A stretch of DNA of 5,191 nucleotides, taken from positions 1-5,191 of the forward strand of contig JAFVSF010000272.1 of NCBI GenBank assembly GCA_017503885.1, given 5' to 3'. How positions within the stretch are numbered: position 1 is the first letter of the stretch; every line of letters starts with the position of its first letter. The notes below the pieces were generated by a model. The model searched no databases. It was not told the DNA's origin and saw nothing but the letters and a program-made list of their open reading frames with translations. The stretch comes from Clostridia bacterium. Its GTDB lineage: Bacteria; Bacillota; Clostridia; Christensenellales; Borkfalkiaceae. Of this stretch, positions 1 through 5,191 are shown one piece after another. A program made the position numbers and the translations under genes.

Positions 1-141
1 CTTGCTAAAATTATGCGAATTAGAACAGTGCCAGAACTTAAATTTTTATTGGATACTTCTTCTGATTACGGTAATAAGATTGATAAGATTATAAGTGGTT
101 TTACCTACAATACTCCAGAAGGTGATGAAGATGACGCTTAA
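1..141 (+). CDS. rbfA: Ribosome-binding factor A, C-terminal fragment (5' end outside window)
   Basis: The first 46 codons in frame 1 end at TAA (139-141) and give the characteristic end of RbfA: an Arg-rich strand followed by VPELKF, then DTSSDYGNKIDKII. This matches the family pattern VPEL.F..D.S..yg..I..ll. RbfA is a small KH-fold protein that binds the 30S subunit and helps mature the 5' end of 16S rRNA, notably under cold stress. About two thirds of the protein lies upstream of the window. The tail after the last helix is short and acidic (EGDEDDA). The following nrnA, truB and ribF genes are the usual neighbours in Bacillota, which supports the call. The last 11 bases overlap the start of nrnA. 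Confidence 0.93.
   Translation, partial: LAKIMRIRTVPELKFLLDTSSDYGNKIDKIISGFTYNTPEGDEDDA
117..122 (+). promoter_or_regulatory. Ribosome binding site that decides the nrnA start
   Basis: AGAAGG at 117-122 lies inside the end of rbfA. It is 8 bases before the ATG at 131, a good distance, but only 2 bases before the in-frame ATG at 125. This favours 131 as the start of nrnA. An upstream in-frame GTG at 95 would add residues unlike the family and lies deeper in rbfA. Confidence 0.6.
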
Positions 142-1087
142 AGACGTTGCAATTGAATTAAAAAAATATTCAACAGTTCTAATTTTTTGTCATAATAGAC
201 CAGATGGCGACACTTTAGGAAGTGCTTTTGCTTTAAAACATGCTTTAGAGCAGGTTGATGGCAAAATTGCAGATATCGTTTGCCCGCAACCAGTACCAGA
301 AAAGTATTATGCACTTGATTTTATAGGTAAAACACTTTTACCTAGCGATGTAACTAAAAAGTACAGTTGTCATATAGCACTTGACTGTGCATCGGAGATG
401 ATGCTTGGTGATAGTTATGGTTTATTTGTTAAAAATCAAGTTACAATAAACGTTGACCACCACGTTTCCAATGAGCGTTATGCAAAGTTTAATTACGTTG
501 ATGATAGGGCTTCTTGCTGTGAGATTGTTTATGGACTTATCAATTATTTAGGCAGAGAAGTTAATGATAGCGTTGCAAATTCCTTGTTACTTGGCGTTGT
601 TACAGATACTGGTAATTTTATGCACAATAACGTAACGAAAGCAACTTTACAAACTGCATCAGAACTTGTAGAAAAAGGTGCATCGCTTAATAAAATCTCT
701 TATGCAATGTTTAAAAACCAAAAGATTGAAAGGGCAAAACTCTATGCTCACGTAATTAATGGTATTAAATTTTTTGAAGATGGAAAAATTGCTATAATTT
801 CAGTATTTAAAAGAGATTTTGAAAAGTTTTCTGCAACGCAAGATATGACTGAAGGCTTTATAGATTTTCCACTTTCGATTGAGGGCGTTGAAGTTGCGGT
901 GTCTTTGATGGAAACTAAGGATAATGCCTATAAGATTAGTTTAAGAAGTAAAGGTAAAGTCAACGTAAATGAAGTCGCCTCATCTTTTGGTGGTGGTGGA
1001 CACGTGCTTGCAAGTGGATGTTTAATACATGGTTTTTACGAGGACGTAAAAGATAAAATATTAAGAGCAATATCTATAAATTTTTAA
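131..1087 (+). CDS. nrnA: DHH/DHHA1 phosphoesterase, NrnA-type oligoribonuclease / pAp phosphatase
   Basis: A protein of 318 residues, close to the usual NrnA length. The DHH domain carries the Mn-binding motifs in order: HNRPDGD at 21-27 (H21, D25, D27), DCAS at 85-88 (D85), the namesake VDHH at 108-111 (D109, H110, H111) and GVVTDTGNF at 155-163 (D159). The C-terminal DHHA1 substrate-binding domain has GGGGH at 287-291, followed by a small loop and ASGC. All expected catalytic residues are present. There is no transmembrane, PAS or GGDEF segment, so this is a stand-alone cytosolic enzyme, not the membrane c-di-AMP phosphodiesterase GdpP. By family knowledge it degrades 2-5 nt RNA ends and dephosphorylates 3'-phosphoadenosine 5'-phosphate; some relatives hydrolyse pApA or linear dinucleotides, and the sequence does not settle which. 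Start 131 is chosen for its RBS; 125 is the alternative. It overlaps rbfA by 11 bases, implying translational coupling. Confidence 0.93.
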   Translation: MTLKDVAIELKKYSTVLIFCHNRPDGDTLGSAFALKHALEQVDGKIADIVCPQPVPEKYYALDFIGKTLLPSDVTKKYSCHIALDCASEMMLGDSYGLFVKNQVTINVDHHVSNERYAKFNYVDDRASCCEIVYGLINYLGREVNDSVANSLLLGVVTDTGNFMHNNVTKATLQTASELVEKGASLNKISYAMFKNQKIERAKLYAHVINGIKFFEDGKIAIISVFKRDFEKFSATQDMTEGFIDFPLSIEGVEVAVSLMETKDNAYKISLRSKGKVNVNEVASSFGGGGHVLASGCLIHGFYEDVKDKILRAISINF

Positions 1088-1089
1088 TT

Positions 1090-1095
1090 AGGTGA
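1090..1095 (+). promoter_or_regulatory. Ribosome binding site for truB
   Basis: AGGTGA at 1090-1095 begins just after the nrnA stop codon, within the 11-base gap, and ends 3 bases before the GTG start at 1099. The spacing is on the short side. No ATG in the same frame nearby gives a better family N-terminus, so the site supports the GTG start. Confidence 0.6.
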
Positions 1096-1098
1096 AAA

Positions 1099-1953
1099 GT
1101 GAACGGGTTTCTTAATTTATTCAAGCCTAAGGGCGTAAGTTCGGCTTACGTTTTAAATGCTGTTAAAAAATCAATAAGAGGAGAAGTTGTTGGTCACATG
1201 GGAACGTTAGACCCATTAGCAAGTGGTGTTTTACCAGTTGCAATAGGAAAATCAACAAGACTTTTTGACTATCTTTTAGATAAGAAAAAGGTTTACGTTG
1301 CCCATTTTACTTTTGGTTATCAAACAGATACTCTCGACATGGAAGGCAAGGTAGAAAAAACTTGTGATTTTATTCCAGACGTTGAGCGTGTTAAAGTTGA
1401 AAGTCAAAAACTCGTAGGCGAAATTATGCAAATTCCACCGGCTTATTCAGCAAAATGTGTCAATGGCAAGCGTAGTTATGAACTTGCAAGAAAGGGCGAA
1501 AAAGTTGAACTTCCTCCAAAAAAAGTAACAATAAACTCTATTGAGGTTTTAGAACAAGTTTCTAAAGAAGAGTTTGTCTTAAGGATTGAATGTAAAGGTG
1601 GTACGTATATTCGTTCAATAGCGAGGGATTTAGGCGAACTTTGCTCTTCTTGCGCAACAATGACTGCTTTAGAAAGGGTAGAATCTGGTATTTTTACCAT
1701 TGAAAACAGTGTAAAAGCCGAAGAGTTTATAAAAGCAACTGACAAAGAATCTTTTTTAATATCACCACAAGACGTGGTTGATTATCCTATAATAAATTTA
1801 AACGCAAAGCAAACTGAACGGCTTTTCAATGGTTTGTACGATATTTTTGATATAGCCGACGGCACGTATAAAGTTTTTTGTCCAGATGGATTTTACGGCG
1901 TTGGCGAAATGAGAGAGGGTAAGCTTAAAGTTAAAGCGTACGTAAGAACATGA
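1099..1953 (+). CDS. truB: tRNA pseudouridine(55) synthase TruB
   Basis: A 284-residue protein, normal for the Bacillota form. TruB isomerises uridine 55 in the T-loop of tRNAs to pseudouridine in the cytosol. The N-terminus has the family motif NLFKPKGVSS (residues 6-15). The catalytic loop GHMGTLDPLASGVL lies at 32-45, with nucleophile Asp38. Y66 in the KVY motif and R172 in KGGTYIRS correspond to the conserved active-site Tyr and Arg of the E. coli enzyme. The motif IPPAYSAKCVNGKRSYE at 112-128 is the usual RNA-contacting segment. The remaining ~60-100 residues form the variable C-terminal region. The GTG start at 1099 places the protein exactly at the family start. It lies 11 bases after nrnA and its TGA overlaps the ribF ATG (ATGA at 1950-1953), so it belongs to the same coupled operon. 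No damage is visible. Confidence 0.97.
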   Translation: MNGFLNLFKPKGVSSAYVLNAVKKSIRGEVVGHMGTLDPLASGVLPVAIGKSTRLFDYLLDKKKVYVAHFTFGYQTDTLDMEGKVEKTCDFIPDVERVKVESQKLVGEIMQIPPAYSAKCVNGKRSYELARKGEKVELPPKKVTINSIEVLEQVSKEEFVLRIECKGGTYIRSIARDLGELCSSCATMTALERVESGIFTIENSVKAEEFIKATDKESFLISPQDVVDYPIINLNAKQTERLFNGLYDIFDIADGTYKVFCPDGFYGVGEMREGKLKVKAYVRT

Positions 1954-2843
1954 AAACTATAGATTTTTATAAGGGTAGCAACGAAGAAATTGTCGTTGCA
2001 CTAGGTTTTTTTGATTCTATACACGTAGGGCATAAGGCTATAATAAATAGGGCAAAAGACGTTTCTAAAACTTTAAATTGCAATTACGCAGTCTTTACTT
2101 TTACAAACGACGTAGACAGTGTTTTAGATTGCTCAAACGGGCTTGTGTTCACCTACCAAGAAAGAATAGAAAAACTTGAAAAATTATCGGTAAATACTGT
2201 AATTTCAACAAATTTTACAAAAGAGTTTTCGCAAGTAGACGCACTTAAATTCTTTAATACTTTAATAACTAATTTCAAAGTGAAAGCCATTGTTTGTGGT
2301 AAGGATTATAGGTTTGGACGAAATGGCGTTGGCAATGTAAATTTACTCAGTGAATTATGCAAAAATATCGGTATAGAATTGCACGTTGTTGATGACGTTA
2401 CGTCAAACGGGATTAGGGTTTCAACTACCGATATAAAGCACTTACTTTTGCGTGGCGAAATTGAGCTTGCAAACCAACTTTTAGGAGAATGTTATTCTAT
2501 CACAGGCGAGGTTGTACATGGTAGAGAAGTTGGGAGAGAAATGGGATTTCCTACTGCCAACGTTGTAATTGATAGCAATAAAGTTAAGATAAAGATGGGT
2601 GTATATAAAACTCACGTAATTTTAAACGGAAAGGTTTATAATGGCATAACTAACTATGGTTCAAGACCTACGTTTGACTTGAACGACGTGCTGACGGAAA
2701 CGTATTTAGACGGATATCAAGGCGATTTATACGGAAAAGTAATAACAGTTTACTTTGACAAATTTATACGAAAATGTATTAAATTTAACAATATTGAAGA
2801 GTTGACTTTGCAGTTGCAAAGTGATTTGAGGGAAATACAATGA
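1950..2843 (+). CDS. ribF: Bifunctional riboflavin kinase / FAD synthetase RibF
   Basis: A 297-residue, two-domain protein that makes FMN from riboflavin and then FAD from FMN with ATP. The N-terminal FMN adenylyltransferase domain (about 1-183) has the nucleotidyltransferase motif GFFDSIHVGH at 19-28, GKDYRFGRNGVG at 117-128 and VSTTDIK at 157-163. The C-terminal riboflavin kinase domain (about 184-295) has GEVVHG, then GFPTAN at 199-204, NYGSRPTF at 235-242, and TETYLDGYQGDLYG at 249-262 with the likely catalytic base E250. Two positions differ from the common adenylyltransferase motifs: Ser23 where Gly is usual, and Lys163 where Arg is usual (SST.IR). There is no obvious Shine-Dalgarno sequence just before the ATG at 1950. 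With the 4-base ATGA overlap with truB, translation probably depends on ribosomes finishing truB. It overlaps the next gene by another ATGA. No FMN riboswitch is visible, as expected for a gene embedded in the translation operon. Confidence 0.96.
   Translation: MKTIDFYKGSNEEIVVALGFFDSIHVGHKAIINRAKDVSKTLNCNYAVFTFTNDVDSVLDCSNGLVFTYQERIEKLEKLSVNTVISTNFTKEFSQVDALKFFNTLITNFKVKAIVCGKDYRFGRNGVGNVNLLSELCKNIGIELHVVDDVTSNGIRVSTTDIKHLLLRGEIELANQLLGECYSITGEVVHGREVGREMGFPTANVVIDSNKVKIKMGVYKTHVILNGKVYNGITNYGSRPTFDLNDVLTETYLDGYQGDLYGKVITVYFDKFIRKCIKFNNIEELTLQLQSDLREIQ
2828..2833 (+). promoter_or_regulatory. Ribosome binding site for the TIM-barrel gene
   Basis: GAGGGA at 2828-2833, inside the last codons of ribF, lies 6 bases before the ATG at 2840. 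Together with the ATGA overlap it supports this start and coupled translation with ribF. Confidence 0.6.
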
Positions 2844-3685
2844 TTAAATTTGGACCAAGTGGAAATAGCGAAAGCTTTTTGCTTGAAAAGCACAAAGGCA
2901 CGGAAGAGGCTGCAAAGTGGTGTAAAGATAGAGGGTTAGATTACTATGAATACTCCTTTGGAAGAGGGGTAAATATGAGCGATGAAAAGGCTGTTATAAT
3001 AGGAAATGCCTTTAAAGAGCAAGGTGTTGGCTTGAGCGTACACGCTCCATATTTTATTAATTTTGCTACAACTGAAGAAGAAAAGGCTGAAAATTCATAT
3101 AATTACGTCTTAAATAGTGCTAGAATGATGCGATTAATGCAAGGAGATAGAGTAATTTTTCATCCTGCATCACAAGGTAAAGCAACTAGAGATTGGGCAG
3201 TAAATAAAACTGTAGAAAGATTAAAGATTTTAAGGGATAAGATTTACGCTTTAGGCTTTGAAGATATGAAATTTTGCCCTGAAACAATGGGTAAACTTGG
3301 GCAAATCGGCACGATAGAAGAGATTGTGGAATTTTGCAAAATAGATAAATGCTATATTCCAACGGTTGATTTTGGACACGTAAACGCAAGAGAAGGTGGT
3401 AGTTTGAAAACTACTTTTGACTATCAATCAAGGCTTGAATACATGATTTCAGAGTTAGGCTACGAGAAAATGAAGAATTTTCACGTACATTTTTCTAAAA
3501 TACAATATTCTGCAAAAGGCGAGATTAAACATCTCACTTTTGACGATAGCGTATATGGACCAAATTTCGAGCCTTTGGCAGTTGCACTTAAAAATCTTAA
3601 TCTTGAGCCTGTTATAATATGTGAATCAGCAGGAACGCAAGCTGAAGATGCTAAAGAAATGAAAAATATCTATTTTTCAATCTAA
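2840..3685 (+). CDS. Endonuclease IV-like TIM-barrel protein (AP endonuclease 2 family)
   Basis: A 281-residue protein of the Nfo / xylose-isomerase-like TIM-barrel superfamily, similar in length to E. coli endonuclease IV. Most Zn-ligand positions can be matched in order: H68 (SVHAPYF), H108 (IFHPAS), E148 (CPETMG), D177 and H180 (VDFGH), H215 (FHVHFSK), H231 (GEIKH) and E262 (IICES). The expected Asp of the DxH pair before H231 is not seen: residue 229 is Ile, with Glu228 next to it. If it is a true nuclease, it would cut 5' of abasic sites in DNA base-excision repair. The spacing and the H.HFS, KGE and CESAGTQ motifs suggest a divergent Nfo-like subfamily, so the activity is uncertain and I give no gene symbol. 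It overlaps ribF by 4 bases and is the last gene of the operon. A sugar isomerase-like role is the main alternative, but the SVHAPY and HPAS motifs favour the Nfo branch. Confidence 0.82.
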   Translation: MIKFGPSGNSESFLLEKHKGTEEAAKWCKDRGLDYYEYSFGRGVNMSDEKAVIIGNAFKEQGVGLSVHAPYFINFATTEEEKAENSYNYVLNSARMMRLMQGDRVIFHPASQGKATRDWAVNKTVERLKILRDKIYALGFEDMKFCPETMGKLGQIGTIEEIVEFCKIDKCYIPTVDFGHVNAREGGSLKTTFDYQSRLEYMISELGYEKMKNFHVHFSKIQYSAKGEIKHLTFDDSVYGPNFEPLAVALKNLNLEPVIICESAGTQAEDAKEMKNIYFSI

Positions 3686-3723
3686 AATATCATTTAATTT
3701 TCACTTTATAAAAGTAAAGATTC

Positions 3724-3752
3724 TTGACATATAAATTTGAAAGTTTTACAAT
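3724..3752 (+). promoter_or_regulatory. Predicted sigma-A promoter for the ABC exporter gene
   Basis: TTGACA at 3724-3729 is a perfect -35 box. It is followed after exactly 17 bases by TACAAT at 3747-3752, one mismatch from the TATAAT -10 consensus. The spacer is AT-rich. Transcription would begin near 3759, giving a short leader of about 20 bases before the ATG at 3780, with no room for a riboswitch or attenuator. The promoter lies downstream of the last operon gene and points into the transporter. Confidence 0.78.
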
Positions 3753-3767
3753 TATTCATATCAAAAT

Positions 3768-3774
3768 AAAGGAG
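3768..3774 (+). promoter_or_regulatory. Ribosome binding site for the ABC exporter gene
   Basis: AAAGGAG at 3768-3774 is a strong Shine-Dalgarno match 5 bases before the ATG at 3780, and is the clearest RBS in the window. It fixes the start of the transporter. Confidence 0.8.
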
Positions 3775-3779
3775 CTAAT

Positions 3780-5191
3780 ATGGGAGTAATTAAAAAACTT
3801 GCCGGAAGTGTTCGTGAGTATAAAAAACCTGCGTTATTTACCGTTTTTTTAATGATATTAGAAGTGATAATAGAAGTTGCTATGCCGTTTATCGTAGCAG
3901 AACTTATCAATAATATTAGGGCTGAAAACGGCGTAGATATAAACGGCGTTATACTTTTAGGTGGATTGCTTATTTTAATGGCGTTTTTATCACTTACTTG
4001 TGGTGGTCTTGGTGGATACACCTGTGCTAAAGCATCTTCAGGTTTTTCTAAAAATTTAAGAAAAGATGTTTTTGAAAAGATTCAAGATTTTAGTTTTGAA
4101 AATATTGATAAGTTTTCATCAGCATCTCTCGTTACAAGACTTACAACTGACACGTCAAACGTTCAAATGTCGTTTATGATGTTAATTCGTACTGCAATTA
4201 GAAGTCCGTTGATGCTTATTTTTGCTACTGTTACGTCATTTATATTGGGAGGACCATTGGCTGCAACTTTCGTTGTAGTTATACCTGTTCTCGTTTTAGG
4301 TCTTTTAATAATATCTAAAAAAGCAATGCCAGCATTTAGAAGGGTATTTAAAAAATATGATAAACTCAACGAGTCTATTGAAGAAAACGTTAGAGGTATG
4401 CGTGTTGTTAAAGGTTTTTCAAGAGAAGATTATGAAAAAGAAAAGTTTGGCAAGGCATCTGAAAATATACGTTTAGACTTTACAAAGGCAGAGAGAATCA
4501 TTGCTTTTAACACGCCACTTATGCAATTTTGTATGTATTTCAATATGATATTTATACTTTGGGTGGGTTCTTATTTTTCAATTAATTCTATGTTTGGCGT
4601 AAATATAGGTCATATCTCGGCAATGCTTACGTACGGCGTGCAAATTCTTATGTCTCTTATGATGCTTTCTATGATTTACGTTATGCTTACTATGTCGGCA
4701 GAATCTGCAAGGCGTATTTGTGAAGTTTTAGATGAAAAAAGCACTCTTGTAAACCCAGAAAACGCTGTTACTGAAGTAAAAGACGGCTCAATTTCTTTCA
4801 GTAACGTAAATTTTAAATATTCAAAAGATGCAAAGAGGTTTGCATTGGAGAATATAAACGTAGAAATAGAGTCTGGTATGACCGTTGGTATTATAGGTGG
4901 TACAGGTTCTAGTAAGTCAACGTTTGTTCAATTAATTCCAAGGCTTTATGACGTTACGGAAGGTAGCGTAAAAGTCGGTGGTATAGACGTAAGAAATTAT
5001 AATATCCAAACTCTTCGTGATAGCGTTGCGATGGTTCTTCAAAAAAATCTTTTATTTGCAGGAACTATAAATGAGAATTTGCGTTGGGGTAATGAAGATG
5101 CCACCCAAGAAGAGATCGTTGAAGCTAGTAAACTTGCTCAAGCACACGATTTCGTTATGTCTTTCCCAGAAGGTTACGAAACGCATATTGA
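3780..5191 (+). CDS. ABC exporter half-transporter, permease fused to ATPase (3' end outside window)
   Basis: The reading frame is open from ATG 3780 to the window edge, giving 470 complete codons of a protein expected to be about 570-580 residues. The N-terminal type IV (ABC_membrane) domain has six likely transmembrane helices near residues 18-43, 55-80, 131-157, 160-180, 246-267 and 279-303. The cytoplasmic-loop signatures FEKIQDFSFENIDKF (98-112) and LVTRLTTD (117-124) are typical of Bacillota multidrug/lipid exporter halves. The ATPase domain starts near 335, with an A-loop Tyr347, Walker A GGTGSSKST at 373-381 (K379) and Q-loop Gln421 in LQKN. The sequence ends before the LSGGQ signature, Walker B and H-loop, so these cannot be assessed. 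Walker A has Ser378 where Gly is canonical. Such proteins usually pair with a second half-transporter encoded next door, which would be downstream here. The substrate cannot be inferred. It has its own promoter and RBS. Confidence 0.93.
   Translation, partial: MGVIKKLAGSVREYKKPALFTVFLMILEVIIEVAMPFIVAELINNIRAENGVDINGVILLGGLLILMAFLSLTCGGLGGYTCAKASSGFSKNLRKDVFEKIQDFSFENIDKFSSASLVTRLTTDTSNVQMSFMMLIRTAIRSPLMLIFATVTSFILGGPLAATFVVVIPVLVLGLLIISKKAMPAFRRVFKKYDKLNESIEENVRGMRVVKGFSREDYEKEKFGKASENIRLDFTKAERIIAFNTPLMQFCMYFNMIFILWVGSYFSINSMFGVNIGHISAMLTYGVQILMSLMMLSMIYVMLTMSAESARRICEVLDEKSTLVNPENAVTEVKDGSISFSNVNFKYSKDAKRFALENINVEIESGMTVGIIGGTGSSKSTFVQLIPRLYDVTEGSVKVGGIDVRNYNIQTLRDSVAMVLQKNLLFAGTINENLRWGNEDATQEEIVEASKLAQAHDFVMSFPEGYETHI

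Larger units (their letters stand above)
3686..3779 (+). other. Intergenic region between the translation operon and the ABC exporter gene
   Basis: This is the only sizeable gap in the window, 94 bases and very AT-rich. It holds a near-consensus promoter and a ribosome binding site for the downstream gene (listed separately). I see no convincing GC-rich hairpin followed by a T-run, so no intrinsic terminator for the upstream operon can be supported. Read-through into the transporter gene is possible. Confidence 0.7.

Noticed and set aside
95..130. N-terminal extension of nrnA from GTG 95 or ATG 125
   Set aside because: The GTG at 95 has no ribosome binding site and would add residues outside the family start. 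ATG 125 is only 2 bases from AGAAGG, whereas ATG 131 is ideally spaced.
1476..1745. Minus-strand open frame of 89 codons inside truB
   Set aside because: It lies fully within a confidently identified gene, has no recognisable domain or plausible RBS, and is explained as the antisense shadow of truB.
3186..3389. Minus-strand open frame of 67 codons inside the TIM-barrel gene
   Set aside because: Antisense to a gene with clear family motifs; low-complexity Leu/Ser/Phe-rich translation and no independent signal.
3703..3715. Small inverted repeat ACTTT-ATA-AAAGT as a possible terminator of the operon
   Set aside because: The stem is only 5 A/T-rich pairs with a 3-base loop and no following T-run, so it is too weak to call.
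3736..3765. TTTGA ... TCAAA inverted halves flanking the -10 box as an operator
   Set aside because: Five-base arms separated by 20 bases are expected by chance in such AT-rich DNA, and no regulator gene is nearby in the window.
3761..4021. Minus-strand open frame of 86 codons over the start of the ABC exporter gene
   Set aside because: It is antisense to the transporter N-terminus, and its hydrophobic character simply mirrors the transmembrane codons.
4163..4369. Minus-strand open frame of 68 codons inside the ABC exporter gene
   Set aside because: Shadow of the membrane domain; no motif and no start context.

Overview
The window looks like chromosomal DNA from a low-GC Bacillota (Firmicutes), most likely a Clostridia-type anaerobe. 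The reasons are the AT-rich composition (roughly one third G+C by eye), AGGAGG-like ribosome binding sites, densely packed same-strand genes, and the gene order rbfA - nrnA - truB - ribF. That order is the 3' part of the conserved nusA/infB translation operon of Bacillota. The genus cannot be assigned from this sequence alone.

Layout, all on the + strand: (1) 1-141, the C-terminal end of ribosome-binding factor A; (2) 131-1087, a DHH/DHHA1 phosphoesterase of the NrnA family, whose start lies inside rbfA; (3) 1099-1953, tRNA pseudouridine-55 synthase TruB, starting at GTG; (4) 1950-2843, the bifunctional riboflavin kinase/FAD synthetase RibF; (5) 2840-3685, an endonuclease IV-like TIM-barrel protein; (6) 3686-3779, a short intergenic region with a near-consensus sigma-A promoter; (7) 3780 to the window end, a half-size ABC exporter (membrane domain plus the first part of the ATPase domain), cut off before its signature motif.

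Genes 1-5 are joined by overlaps of 11, 4 and 4 bases and one gap of 11 bases, so they are almost certainly one translationally coupled transcript. They link ribosome maturation (RbfA), degradation of short RNA or pAp (NrnA), tRNA modification (TruB) and flavin cofactor synthesis (RibF). The TIM-barrel gene sits where rpsO is often found in Bacillota. The ABC exporter has its own promoter and appears to begin a separate unit, probably with a partner half-transporter downstream.

I see no CRISPR array, mobile element, tRNA, rRNA or riboswitch, and no clearly undescribed system. The points most worth a second look are a strong preference for the tetranucleotide ACGT that shapes synonymous codon choice, a non-canonical Walker A motif (Ser for Gly) in the ABC exporter, and an endonuclease IV-like protein whose metal-ligand set looks incomplete.
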